A DNA stretch of 64,000 nt. It comes from Orrella daihaiensis. Its GTDB lineage: Bacteria > Pseudomonadota > Gammaproteobacteria > Burkholderiales > Burkholderiaceae_B. Location: positions 1,550,001 to 1,614,000 of the forward strand of contig NZ_CP063982.1 of the NCBI RefSeq assembly GCF_022811525.1. Reading direction: 5' to 3'. The position numbers and the translations under genes are program-made. Positions 25,503 to 33,953 of this stretch are shown piece by piece; within the stretch, counting starts at the first letter, position 1, and every line of letters begins with the position of its first letter. Under the pieces are notes generated by a model, which did no database searches, was not told the DNA's origin, and saw only the letters and a list, made by a program, of their open reading frames with translations.

Positions 25503-25521
25503 ATGCCCTAGTTTAGGGCAT
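25503..25521. promoter_or_regulatory. 19-bp perfect palindrome between the NtrC sites and the glnA promoter
   Basis: ATGCCCTAGTTTAGGGCAT has 8-bp arms and a 3-base centre. It starts two bases after NtrC site 2 and 37 bases after the hemW stop. It could be a weak hemW terminator, although no T-run follows, or an operator for another regulator. Confidence 0.5.
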
Positions 25522-25581
25522 CTATAGCTTTCTTGCAGCTTCCCGGACGTACATTTGCCGATCGTGGACGCATCAGAAACT

Positions 25582-25597
25582 TGGCATGAATGTTGCT
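25582..25597 (+). promoter_or_regulatory. Sigma-54 promoter of glnA
   Basis: TGGCATGAATGTTGCT matches the sigma-54 consensus TGGCAC-N5-TTGCW with the required GG-N10-GC spacing. Transcription should begin near 25607, about 58 bases before the glnA start codon. With the NtrC sites upstream it predicts nitrogen-limitation control of glnA-ntrB-ntrC. Confidence 0.9.
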
Positions 25598-25664
25598 TTT
25601 GTGCTTGCAACACCCTTAACGGCGGTGACCTTACTCTCAAACCTACCATTGATTCGGAGCCATT

Positions 25665-27077
25665 ATGAGCACGACGCAAGACGTACTAAAAATGATCGCA
25701 GACAACGATGTCAAGTTCGTTGACTTTCGTTTCACTGACACCATCGGTAAAGAGCAGCACGTATCAGTGCCTGCAAAGCTAGTCGACGCTGACAAGCTTG
25801 AGTCGGGTCAAGCGTTTGATGGCTCATCAATCGCTGGCTGGAAAGGTATTGAAGCATCCGACATGTTGCTCATGCCCGATTGCGATACGGCTCATATGGA
25901 CCCATTTCGCGAAGAGTCCACCCTAATCCTGACGTGCGATGTGCTCGAGCCATCCGACATGAAAGGGTACGATCGTGACCCTCGTTCCTTGGCAAAGCGA
26001 GCTGAAGCTTATTTGAAATCAACCGGACTTGGCGACACGGCTTACTTTGGTCCGGAACCCGAATTTTTTGTATTCGACGGCGTAACCTGGAATGACGATA
26101 TGTCAGGTTGCTTTGTGAAGATCAAATCTGACGAAGGCTTCTGGACTCGGGCAGCCGATACCGAAGGCGGCAACCTGGCTCACCGTCCAAAAGTCAAGGG
26201 TGGTTACTTCCCAGTGCCGCCGGTCGATTCGTTCCAGGATATGCGTTCTGAAATGTGCCTGTTGCTTGAAGAGCAGGGCGTTCCGGTTGAAGTGCACCAC
26301 CATGAAGTCGCGGGTGCTGGTCAATCAGAAATTGGCACTCTGTTCAATACGCTGGTGCGTCGTGCCGACTGGAACCAGATTCTGAAATACACCGTGCAAA
26401 ATGTGGCGCACGCCTACGGTAAGACCGCAACCTTCATGCCAAAGCCAGTTGTTGGCGATAACGGATCGGGTATGCACGTGCATCAATCGATCTGGAAAGA
26501 TGGTCAAAACCTGTTTTCAGGTAACGGCTATGCTGGTTTGTCCGAGTTTGCCCTCTATTACATCGGTGGGATCATCAAGCATGCGCGGGCGCTAAATGCA
26601 ATCACCAACCCTGGCACCAACTCATACAAGCGCCTGGTGCCTCACTTTGAAGCGCCGGTCAAGTTGGCGTACTCCGCCCGTAATCGCTCGGCTTCGATTC
26701 GTATTCCCTATGTAGGCAACCCCAAGGCTCGCCGTATCGAGGCACGTTTCCCCGATCCACTTGCCAACCCCTATCTGGCTTTCTCTGCATTGATGATGGC
26801 CGGCTTGGACGGTGTGCAAAACAAGATTCATCCAGGTGATCCAGCTGATAAGAACTTGTATGACTTGGCTCCGGAAGAGGATGCAAAGATCCCCACCGTA
26901 TGTCATTCACTCGATCAGGCCTTGGAGGCTCTGGACAAAGATCGCGAGTTCCTGACCCGCGGTGGTGTCTTTAGCAACGAAATGATTGATGCCTACATCG
27001 AGCTCAAAATGGGTGAAGTCACTCGCATGCGTGTGACCACACACCCGGTTGAGTTCGATATGTATTACAGCCTGTAA
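25665..27077 (+). CDS. glnA: Glutamine synthetase, type I
   Basis: 470 residues, the usual length. It condenses glutamate and ammonia with ATP in a cytoplasmic dodecamer. Visible landmarks are [14 protein letters not shown], the beta-grasp [17 protein letters not shown], seen as [19 protein letters not shown], the ATP/metal block [16 protein letters not shown] and NRSASIRIP. The adenylylation site is Tyr about 399 in NLYDLAPEE, so GlnE-type control is likely. The ribosome site GGAG lies five bases before the ATG. NtrC sites and a sigma-54 promoter precede it; ntrB and ntrC follow. Confidence 0.97.
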   Translation: MSTTQDVLKMIADNDVKFVDFRFTDTIGKEQHVSVPAKLVDADKLESGQAFDGSSIAGWKGIEASDMLLMPDCDTAHMDPFREESTLILTCDVLEPSDMKGYDRDPRSLAKRAEAYLKSTGLGDTAYFGPEPEFFVFDGVTWNDDMSGCFVKIKSDEGFWTRAADTEGGNLAHRPKVKGGYFPVPPVDSFQDMRSEMCLLLEEQGVPVEVHHHEVAGAGQSEIGTLFNTLVRRADWNQILKYTVQNVAHAYGKTATFMPKPVVGDNGSGMHVHQSIWKDGQNLFSGNGYAGLSEFALYYIGGIIKHARALNAITNPGTNSYKRLVPHFEAPVKLAYSARNRSASIRIPYVGNPKARRIEARFPDPLANPYLAFSALMMAGLDGVQNKIHPGDPADKNLYDLAPEEDAKIPTVCHSLDQALEALDKDREFLTRGGVFSNEMIDAYIELKMGEVTRMRVTTHPVEFDMYYSL

Positions 27078-27090
27078 TCATGTGTAACTA

Positions 27091-27120
27091 GGTGGTCGGG
27101 CCAGACCCGGCCCGACAACC
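27091..27120 (+). promoter_or_regulatory. Intercistronic hairpin abutting the ntrB start
   Basis: GGTGGTCGGGCC (27091-27102) pairs with GGCCCGACAACC (27109-27120), 11 of 12 positions, with loop AGACCC. The hairpin ends at the base before the ntrB ATG, and no clear ribosome-binding site is seen. It may attenuate or process the transcript so that glnA is expressed above ntrB-ntrC. Confidence 0.7.
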
Positions 27121-28170
27121 ATGACACCGATCGAACCCTATGATCTGTTAGCGACCACCGTTCTATTGCTTGACCGCGATGGTGTGGTGGTTCGCGCCAA
27201 CGCAGCCGCTGAGGATCTTTTCAGTCGGTCCAAACGGCAGATCGAAGGGCAGATGGCAATTGCCCTGTTTGAAGAAGATGCGGCCTTGGCACAATCGGTA
27301 CTCCATGCCTGTGAGGGCACGCTTGAGAGTTGCCGACAAGTGGCAACCGTTGCGCGACATAGTACGCAGCGTGAAGTGTCAGTGACGACGATCAGCCTGA
27401 TGGGGCAGCCATGGTCGGCTTTAATGGAGCTAGCAGATCTTGAAAGCCGGTCTGTCGTTGACCGTACTCAGCGGTTGGCCGAAGAAATTCAGGTGCAGCA
27501 TGAGCTTTTGCGGAATCTGGCCCACGAAGTCAAAAATCCGCTCGGTGGTTTGCGCGGTGCGGCCCAGTTGCTTGAGGCCGAATTGCCCGACCAGCGACTC
27601 ACCGAATACACCCAGGTCATTATCTCTGAGGCAGACAGACTGCAAGCGCTGGTTGACCGATTAGCCGCACCACAAGCAAGTCCCATGCAGATTCATGAAA
27701 TCAACATTCATGAAGTTTGCGAGCGCGTGTGTGCTTTGGTTCGCGCCGAATTTCCGGATGTCGATTTGGTACGTGACTATGACGCATCTATGCCCGAAAT
27801 TAAGGCGGACAGCGCCCGATTGGTGCAAGCACTCCTAAATGTTGTGCGCAATGCGGCTCAGATTCTCACACAATCAGATCGAGATGGACCAACGGTTGTG
27901 GTGCGCACCCGAATCGCGCGTCAAGTGATGTTGCATAGACGGCAGCATCGCATGGTTGCTGAAATTGCAGTGATCGACAATGGCCCCGGGGTGCCTGCTG
28001 CCATACAGGACAAAGTGTTTCACCCATTGGTAACCGCACGTGAGGGTGGTACCGGGTTGGGGTTAAGTCTGGCACAAGATCTGCTACAGCAACATGGCGG
28101 CCTGATTGAAATGGAATCCAAGCCAGGCCACACAGAGTTTCGATTATTGATTCCGATGGAGTTGTCATGA
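27121..28170 (+). CDS. glnL: Nitrogen regulation sensor histidine kinase NtrB
   Basis: 349 residues. An N-terminal PAS domain (about 5-105, with LLDRDGVVVRANAAAEDLF seen as the core LDRDGVVVRANAA) is followed by the phospho-acceptor motif NLAHEVKNPLGGLRGAA with His135. ATP-binding N and G boxes follow (LLNVVRNAAQ, VIDNGPGVPA, GGTGLGLSLAQDL). There is no membrane segment. P-II controls its kinase/phosphatase balance, and it phosphorylates NtrC. Its stop overlaps the ntrC start (ATGA). Confidence 0.95.
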   Translation: MTPIEPYDLLATTVLLLDRDGVVVRANAAAEDLFSRSKRQIEGQMAIALFEEDAALAQSVLHACEGTLESCRQVATVARHSTQREVSVTTISLMGQPWSALMELADLESRSVVDRTQRLAEEIQVQHELLRNLAHEVKNPLGGLRGAAQLLEAELPDQRLTEYTQVIISEADRLQALVDRLAAPQASPMQIHEINIHEVCERVCALVRAEFPDVDLVRDYDASMPEIKADSARLVQALLNVVRNAAQILTQSDRDGPTVVVRTRIARQVMLHRRQHRMVAEIAVIDNGPGVPAAIQDKVFHPLVTAREGGTGLGLSLAQDLLQQHGGLIEMESKPGHTEFRLLIPMELS

Positions 28171-29642
28171 AGCCAGTCTGGATAGTCGATGACGATCAAG
28201 CCATCCGGTGGGTGTTAGAAAAAGCTTTGATGAGAGCCAATATCGACACCATCAGTTTTGCTTGTGCTCAAGAAGTTGAGCAAGCGTTGCAAAAAGATAC
28301 GCCTGCTGCATTGATCACCGATATTCGTATGCCTGGCAAGGACGGATTGAAGCTGCTTGGCGAAATCAAGTCAGAGCACCCAAAGCTTCCCGTGATCGTA
28401 ATGACTGCCTATGGAGATCTTGATAGCACCGTTTCTGCGTTTCAGGGTGGCGCATTTGATTTTTTAGCCAAACCATTTGACGTTAACGAAGCGGTTGCAT
28501 TAATCGAGCGGGCCATCCAAGAAAACACCGAGGGCTCAGCGGGCAACGGTGAGGATAAAGCTGGTAATGGTAAGAGCAGTGGTCGTGCGATGCTGACGCA
28601 ATCACTGTCGCCCGCAATGCAAGAGGTGTTTCGAGCCATCGGCAAACTTGCTCAATCGAACGTAACGGTTTTGATTACCGGCGAGTCGGGAAGCGGTAAA
28701 GAGCTTGTTGCGCGTGCCTTGCATGACCACGGCATGCGATCACACGCGCCCTTTGTGGCGCTTAACACCGCTGCCATTCCACGCGATTTACTTGAAGCAG
28801 AACTGTTTGGCCATGAACGTGGCGCCTTCACTGGTGCGAGTGCCAATCGCCGAGGTCGGTTTGAAGAGGCTTCCGGAGGAACGCTGTTTCTTGACGAGAT
28901 CGGCGATATGCCGCTTGAGCTGCAAACGCGATTGCTGAGAGTTTTATCAGATGGCACTTTTTATCGTGTCGGAGGCTCACAGCCAGTCAAGGTCGATGTG
29001 CGCATTGTGGCGGCCACCCATCAGCCGCTAGAGGAAAGGGTTCGCGAAGGCAAGTTTCGTGAGGATCTGTTTCATCGACTGAACGTCATTCGGTTACGCT
29101 TGCCGCCGCTGCGTGAGCGCAAAGAAGATGTGCCAGCGCTCGCAAAGCATTTCCTGAGCGCAAGTGCCAAAGCGCTTGGTGTGCCTGTCAAACGTTTGTC
29201 TGAAGCTGCTATGCAGCAGCTACAGCAGTTTGATTTTCCCGGCAATGTGCGTCAACTCGAGAACTTTTGTCATTGGCTAACGGTCATGGCGCCCGGTCAA
29301 ACAGTCAATGTGACAGATCTGCCGCCAGAGGTGTCCTCAGGTGTGCCCCTAGCAGTCGATCATCCTGAGGCTGAAGCAGGCGCCCCGATCGTTTCACCTA
29401 AGTCGGTTCCCATGAACAAAAGTTGGACAGAGCTGCTCTCGCAGGAGGCTTCTGAGCGCCTAGCGAGTGCCCAACCCGACGTTTGGGGCACATTGACCGA
29501 AGAGTTTGAGCGGGCCGTCATCGATGCCGCCTTGCGCGCTTGTCGTGGCAGGCGAGTTGAAGCTGCTTCGCGGCTTGGCATGGGACGTAATACGATCACG
29601 CGGAAATTGCGCGAACTCGGGATGGATCCCCCTGGACTCTGA
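28167..29642 (+). CDS. glnG: Nitrogen regulation response regulator NtrC
   Basis: 491 residues. It has a receiver domain with the phosphorylated Asp52 in ITDIRMPGKDG, then a sigma-54 AAA+ domain (Walker A GESGSGKELVA, the GAFTGA loop in HERGAFTGA, GGTLFLDEIGDM) and a Fis-type helix-turn-helix at the C-terminus (RVEAASRLGMGRNTITRKL). It activates sigma-54 promoters when phosphorylated by NtrB. The two NtrC-type sites before glnA suggest autoregulation of the operon. Confidence 0.97.
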   Translation: MKPVWIVDDDQAIRWVLEKALMRANIDTISFACAQEVEQALQKDTPAALITDIRMPGKDGLKLLGEIKSEHPKLPVIVMTAYGDLDSTVSAFQGGAFDFLAKPFDVNEAVALIERAIQENTEGSAGNGEDKAGNGKSSGRAMLTQSLSPAMQEVFRAIGKLAQSNVTVLITGESGSGKELVARALHDHGMRSHAPFVALNTAAIPRDLLEAELFGHERGAFTGASANRRGRFEEASGGTLFLDEIGDMPLELQTRLLRVLSDGTFYRVGGSQPVKVDVRIVAATHQPLEERVREGKFREDLFHRLNVIRLRLPPLRERKEDVPALAKHFLSASAKALGVPVKRLSEAAMQQLQQFDFPGNVRQLENFCHWLTVMAPGQTVNVTDLPPEVSSGVPLAVDHPEAEAGAPIVSPKSVPMNKSWTELLSQEASERLASAQPDVWGTLTEEFERAVIDAALRACRGRRVEAASRLGMGRNTITRKLRELGMDPPGL

Positions 29643-30010
29643 GCCAACTGAGTCTTGTCGTTGGCAAAACGCTAGGGCCTCCCAATCCTCTAGATTGCGA
29701 TAGTTGACCGGAACCTTGGTCAACCGCATCGACCCTTTGATCGCTAGCGTTAGCGTCTAGCATCGTGCGTGTAAATTTTGAGCGCTCGAAAATACATCGC
29801 GGACGCATTTCACGCAAAATCACTAAACTTTCTCTGTGGGTTTATTGGAGGCCGGGCGTTCAGACAGGCGGCTGGCACCAGTATCCAACCTTGCATAAGC
29901 TGAAAACCAGGGTGGTTTTTATAACCCTGATTTATTCAAGCTGAGTAAACGATTAGAATTTAACTATCGCGCGATCTGTCGTGTGTCTCAAACTCAAAAG
30001 GAGAACAGCG
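29643..30010. other. 368-bp gap with several nested inverted repeats
   Basis: I see no gene here. The first part is rich in dyads: GCCAAC/GTTGGC (29643-29648 and 29660-29665); AACGCTAG/CTAGCGTT (29668-29675 and 29744-29751); and inside these GTTGACC/GGTCAAC (29703-29709 and 29718-29724), which extends by TGCG/CGCA beyond a 3-base bulge. GAGCGCTC with flanking T and A runs lies at 29780-29787. At 29903-29929 two competing hairpins overlap (AAAACC/GGTTTT followed by T, or CAGGGT/ACCCTG), a weak candidate terminator. The ridA ribosome site AAGGAG is at the end. Confidence 0.6.
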
Positions 30011-30397
30011 TTGAGCAAGGAAATTATTCACACAGATAAAGCACCAGCGGCAGTCGGCCCTTATTCGCAGGCAGTCGCTACTAGCGCCTCAAAGCTGGTG
30101 TTTCTGTCCGGGCAGATTGGATTTGTTCCAGCCACTGGAGAGCTTGTCACTTCTTCTTTTGAGGAGCAGGTCAAACAGGCATTTCAGAACATGCAGGCAG
30201 TGGTTGAGGCATCCGGTGGCAGTTTAAACAGTATTGTAAAGTTAACCTTGTATCTTACTGATTTAAATAATTTTTCTGTAGTCAATGAAATCATGGCTAC
30301 CATGATCCCACAGCCGTTTCCAGCGAGATCAACCGTCGGTGTGGCCAGCTTGCCCAAGGGGGCCTCATTTGAGGTCGAAGCCATCGTCGCCCTCTAA
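30011..30397 (+). CDS. ridA: RidA, enamine/imine deaminase
   Basis: 128 residues from a TTG start, chosen because AAGGAG lies seven bases before it and the family starts at this point (E. coli RidA is 128). It releases ammonia from reactive 2-aminoacrylate-type enamines. Landmarks are APAAVGPYSQAV, LVFLSGQIGF and PARSTVGVASLPKGASFEVE, with the key arginine at 106. The recG frame starts inside its last codons, so the two are probably coupled. Confidence 0.93.
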   Translation: MSKEIIHTDKAPAAVGPYSQAVATSASKLVFLSGQIGFVPATGELVTSSFEEQVKQAFQNMQAVVEASGGSLNSIVKLTLYLTDLNNFSVVNEIMATMIPQPFPARSTVGVASLPKGASFEVEAIVAL

Positions 30398-32414
30398 ACG
30401 TCGCAGTGCGACAACACTACTAGAGCGGCTTGGACTATCGACGCCGCTCGATTTTGTCTTGCATTTCCCGATTCGGTATGAAGATCAAACGAGTCTTCAG
30501 ACCATATCAGTCGCCACCCCAGGGCGACACCTTCAGATTGAGGGCGAAGTTGTATCGTCCGAGGTGATCTATCGCCCCAGAAAATACTTGACTGCCCAAT
30601 TTAGAGACAACACGGGCACCATACAGCTGCGATGGCTCAATTTTTATCCTAGCCAGATTCAACAAATGCAGGCCGGAAAGCGATGGCGAGTGCGGGGTGA
30701 GATTCGGGCGGGGTATCAGGGGCTTGAAATGGTGCACCCCAAAGTGTCAAGCCCGTCCCAGCCACTGCCCACATCGCTGACCCCGGTTTACCCATCCACT
30801 GAAGGTCTAGCACAAAGAGCGATCCGCCAGCATATTGAAACGGCTCTTCAAACTGTCGACCTCAGTGACACGCTACCGCCGGCGGTCGTGCAGGCCTATG
30901 GTTTGCTAAGCTTTGAGCAAGCGGTCGATATTTTGCATCGACCCAAACCGGGTGATGACCTTGTCTGCCTTGAGGACCGGACGCATCCGGCCTGGTTACG
31001 CGTGAAGTTTGATGAGTTACTAGCGCAACAATTGAGTTTGGCCTATGCACGCGAGCAACGGCGGGAACGTCGAGCCGAACCTTTGTTACCACCAACTGAT
31101 AGGATCAGCTTGGCTGATAAGCTGTTGGCTCATTTGCCATTTCAACTCACAGGTGCTCAGCAACGGGTTGTGGCTGAAATCCACGCGGATCTAGCGCAAA
31201 GCTATCCGATGCATCGGTTGCTGCAAGGCGACGTTGGCAGCGGTAAAACAGTGGTGGCCGCGTTAGCTGCCATGCGCGCAATCGATAACGGCAAACAGGC
31301 CGCCGTCATGGCTCCAACCGAAATCCTGGCTGAGCAACATTTTTTAAAGCTTGAGCCTTGGGCACGTGCGCTTGGCCTGCGCTGTGTTTGGCTTTCTGCA
31401 GGATTACGCGCTCCAGTCAAACGAAAAGCGTTGGCCGAGATTGCTTGCGGGCAGGCGCAGCTCGTGGTCGGTACGCAAGCGTTGATTCAATCAGGCGTAG
31501 AGTTTCACGACTTGGGGTTAGCCATCGTGGATGAGCAACATCGGTTTGGTGTGTCGCAGCGCTTATCGCTCGGTGGCAAAGCCTTGGGTGGACTGCCACA
31601 TCAACTAACCATGAGCGCCACGCCTATTCCTCGCTCTTTGGCGATGACATTCTTTGGGGATCTGGATGTGTCAGTCATTGACGAGCGACCGCCCGGGCGT
31701 CTACCCGTCAAAACCAAGCTGGTAAGTGCCTCGCGCCGCACGCAAGTCATTGAAGGACTGCGTGACTCCGTGAACAAAGGCGGACAGGTCTATTGGGTAT
31801 GTCCTCTGGTCGAGGAAAGCGAAGCGTTACAGCTGCAAACTGCAGTCGATACACACGAAATGCTAAGGCAAGCCTTGCCAGGTTTGACAGTAGGTCTAGT
31901 GCACGGACGGATGTCTGCAGCAGATAAGACTGAAGTCATGCAGCGTTTTAAAACCGGTGAGATTTCTGTGCTAGTGGCCACCACAGTCATTGAGGTTGGG
32001 GTGGATGTGCCAAACGCCAGTCAAATGGTGATTGAGCACGCTGAACGCTTTGGGCTGGCACAGTTACACCAGCTACGTGGACGAGTGGGGCGGGGTACTC
32101 GCGAGTCAGTGTGTGTATTGATGTATGAGCCACCTCTATCAGCAGAGGCAAAGTACCGGTTAAAAGCGATGTATGAGACTGACGATGGATTTGAAATTGC
32201 CAGGCGGGATTTGCAGTTGCGCGGCCCAGGTGAGTTCCTCGGAGCGCGTCAATCAGGTTTGTCGTTATTACGTTTTGCGGACTTTGAGGCTGATGCGCAT
32301 TGGGTTACTCGAGCTAAAGAATTGGCCCAAAGATTACGACAAGAATACCCAGACATTGCGCGGCGTCATATTAATCGCTGGATGCAGGGGCGTGAGGCTT
32401 ATTTAAACGGTTAG
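30369..32414 (+). CDS. recG: ATP-dependent DNA helicase RecG
   Basis: 681 residues from a TTG at 30369, which lies inside ridA and has AAGGGGG six bases before it; a GTG at 30339 is the alternative. RecG rescues stalled replication forks. It has the N-terminal wedge/OB domain (FPIRYEDQTSL to about 160), then helicase motifs LQGDVGSGKTVVAALAA, MAPTEILAEQHF, VDEQHRFGV, MSATPIPRSLA, LVHGRMSAADK and the C-terminal HQLRGRVGRG. It is followed by oxyR, as in relatives. Confidence 0.95.
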   Translation: MRSKPSSPSKRRSATTLLERLGLSTPLDFVLHFPIRYEDQTSLQTISVATPGRHLQIEGEVVSSEVIYRPRKYLTAQFRDNTGTIQLRWLNFYPSQIQQMQAGKRWRVRGEIRAGYQGLEMVHPKVSSPSQPLPTSLTPVYPSTEGLAQRAIRQHIETALQTVDLSDTLPPAVVQAYGLLSFEQAVDILHRPKPGDDLVCLEDRTHPAWLRVKFDELLAQQLSLAYAREQRRERRAEPLLPPTDRISLADKLLAHLPFQLTGAQQRVVAEIHADLAQSYPMHRLLQGDVGSGKTVVAALAAMRAIDNGKQAAVMAPTEILAEQHFLKLEPWARALGLRCVWLSAGLRAPVKRKALAEIACGQAQLVVGTQALIQSGVEFHDLGLAIVDEQHRFGVSQRLSLGGKALGGLPHQLTMSATPIPRSLAMTFFGDLDVSVIDERPPGRLPVKTKLVSASRRTQVIEGLRDSVNKGGQVYWVCPLVEESEALQLQTAVDTHEMLRQALPGLTVGLVHGRMSAADKTEVMQRFKTGEISVLVATTVIEVGVDVPNASQMVIEHAERFGLAQLHQLRGRVGRGTRESVCVLMYEPPLSAEAKYRLKAMYETDDGFEIARRDLQLRGPGEFLGARQSGLSLLRFADFEADAHWVTRAKELAQRLRQEYPDIARRHINRWMQGREAYLNG

Positions 32415-32437
32415 GATAGAAGCAGGAGAGATGACTG

Positions 32438-33391
32438 ATGACACTGACTGAACTGAAGTACATCGTTGCTGTTGCCCGAGAGCGACATTTTGGGCGGGCT
32501 GCTGAGGCTTGTTTTGTCAGCCAGCCGACGTTATCAGTCGCCATACGGAAACTTGAGGATGAGCTCGGCATTATTATTTTTGAGCGCGGCGGCTCTGAAA
32601 TTGGTGTCACGCCAGTGGGTGAACGCGTCGTTGCACAAGCACATAAAGTGTTGCAAGAAAGCGCTGCCATCAAGGAAATAGCTCGCATGGGTCATGACCC
32701 TTTGGCAGGGCCATTGCGAGTCGGTGTTATCTACACCATTGGCCCGTACCTTTTGCCTCGCCTGATACCGACGCAGATCGAGCGCACGCCACAAATGCCA
32801 TTGATCTTGCAAGAAAACTTTACGGTCAAGCTCGTCGAGCTGTTACGCCAAGGCGAAATCGACTGCGCCATCATGGCGTTGCCACTGCCGGATTCGGGTT
32901 TAAGTATGGTGCCTATTTATGATGAGCCATTTATGGTGGCCATGCCAGCACATCATCCATGGTCGAGCCGCCAGGAAATTGATGCCGAGGACCTCAAGCA
33001 AGAAAACATGCTTTTACTTGGCTCCGGTCACTGTTTCAGGGACCATGTGCTTGGTGTCTGTCCGGAATTGTCGCGTTACTCGGATGCATCCGAGGGCATA
33101 CAACGTACGTTTGAAGGATCATCGCTTGAGACGATCCGCCACATGGTTGCCGCAGGGATTGGTTTAACCGTGATGCCGGTTACGTCATTGATGGGCAACG
33201 ACCATCCCGAGTCCCGGCTATTGAAGTATGTACCCTTCAAAGCACCCGTTCCTGAACGTCGAGTGGTACTGGCCTGGCGTAAAAGTTTTCCGCGCATGCC
33301 AGCGATTAAAGCGCTTGCTCAGGCAATACAGGCAACGCAGTTACCTGGAGTGCAGATGCTCAAGCTTGATGTCAGTGCATTAGACGAGTAG
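32438..33391 (+). CDS. oxyR: Hydrogen peroxide-sensing regulator OxyR
   Basis: 317 residues. An N-terminal LysR helix-turn-helix (RHFGRAAEACFVSQPTLSVA, seen as the core CFVSQPTLSVAIRKLE) is followed by a regulatory domain with the redox cysteines C199 and C208 in GSGHCFRDHVLGVCPE, at the E. coli OxyR positions. Oxidation to the disulphide switches on peroxide defence genes. The dps-like gene follows after 58 bases and is a natural target, although I could not recognise a full OxyR site there. Confidence 0.96.
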   Translation: MTLTELKYIVAVARERHFGRAAEACFVSQPTLSVAIRKLEDELGIIIFERGGSEIGVTPVGERVVAQAHKVLQESAAIKEIARMGHDPLAGPLRVGVIYTIGPYLLPRLIPTQIERTPQMPLILQENFTVKLVELLRQGEIDCAIMALPLPDSGLSMVPIYDEPFMVAMPAHHPWSSRQEIDAEDLKQENMLLLGSGHCFRDHVLGVCPELSRYSDASEGIQRTFEGSSLETIRHMVAAGIGLTVMPVTSLMGNDHPESRLLKYVPFKAPVPERRVVLAWRKSFPRMPAIKALAQAIQATQLPGVQMLKLDVSALDE

Positions 33392-33449
33392 TCGGTGCAG
33401 TGGTATTCTGGATTCAAACGTTGTCGGTATTTTTGTAGAGGACAAGATC

Positions 33450-33950
33450 ATGGCTAAAAAGCTCACAGCAACTGCCAAAGCCCCCCCAATCAACATTGGC
33501 ATATCAGCCAAGGATAGAGCGGCAGTTGCCAGCGAACTGTCAAAAATGTTGGCTGACTCGTACACGCTCTACATGATGACCCACAATTTCCACTGGAATG
33601 TGGAAGGGCCAATGTTCAACACCTTGCACGCGATGTTCATGACTCAATACACCGAGCAGTGGACAGCGCTTGACGACATCGCCGAGCGAATACGAGCGCT
33701 TGGACATTATGCACCTGGTACATACGCCGATTACGCTAAGCTCTCTTCGATTCGAGAACCCAAGGCTGTGCCAGAAGCCACCGATATGATTCGCTTGCTG
33801 GTTCAAGGCAATGAAGCGGTCGCCAAAACAGCGCGCACCGCGCTGAATCAGGCTGACCAAGCCAATGATCAGCCCAGCGCCGATTTACTGACCCAGCGTC
33901 TGGACGTTCATGAGAAAAATGCGTGGATGTTACGTAGTCTTTTACGCTAA
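33450..33950 (+). CDS. dps: Dps-like ferritin
   Basis: 166 residues. It is a mini-ferritin that binds DNA and oxidises iron with peroxide to prevent hydroxyl radical formation. The ferroxidase ligands sit in THNFHWNVEGPMFNTLHAMF (His and Asp/Glu further on in WTALDDIAERI). The N-terminal tail is lysine-rich (MAKKLTATAKAPP), which may help DNA binding. It follows oxyR in the same direction and precedes ubiA by 3 bases. Confidence 0.93.
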   Translation: MAKKLTATAKAPPINIGISAKDRAAVASELSKMLADSYTLYMMTHNFHWNVEGPMFNTLHAMFMTQYTEQWTALDDIAERIRALGHYAPGTYADYAKLSSIREPKAVPEATDMIRLLVQGNEAVAKTARTALNQADQANDQPSADLLTQRLDVHEKNAWMLRSLLR

Positions 33951-33953
33951 GTC

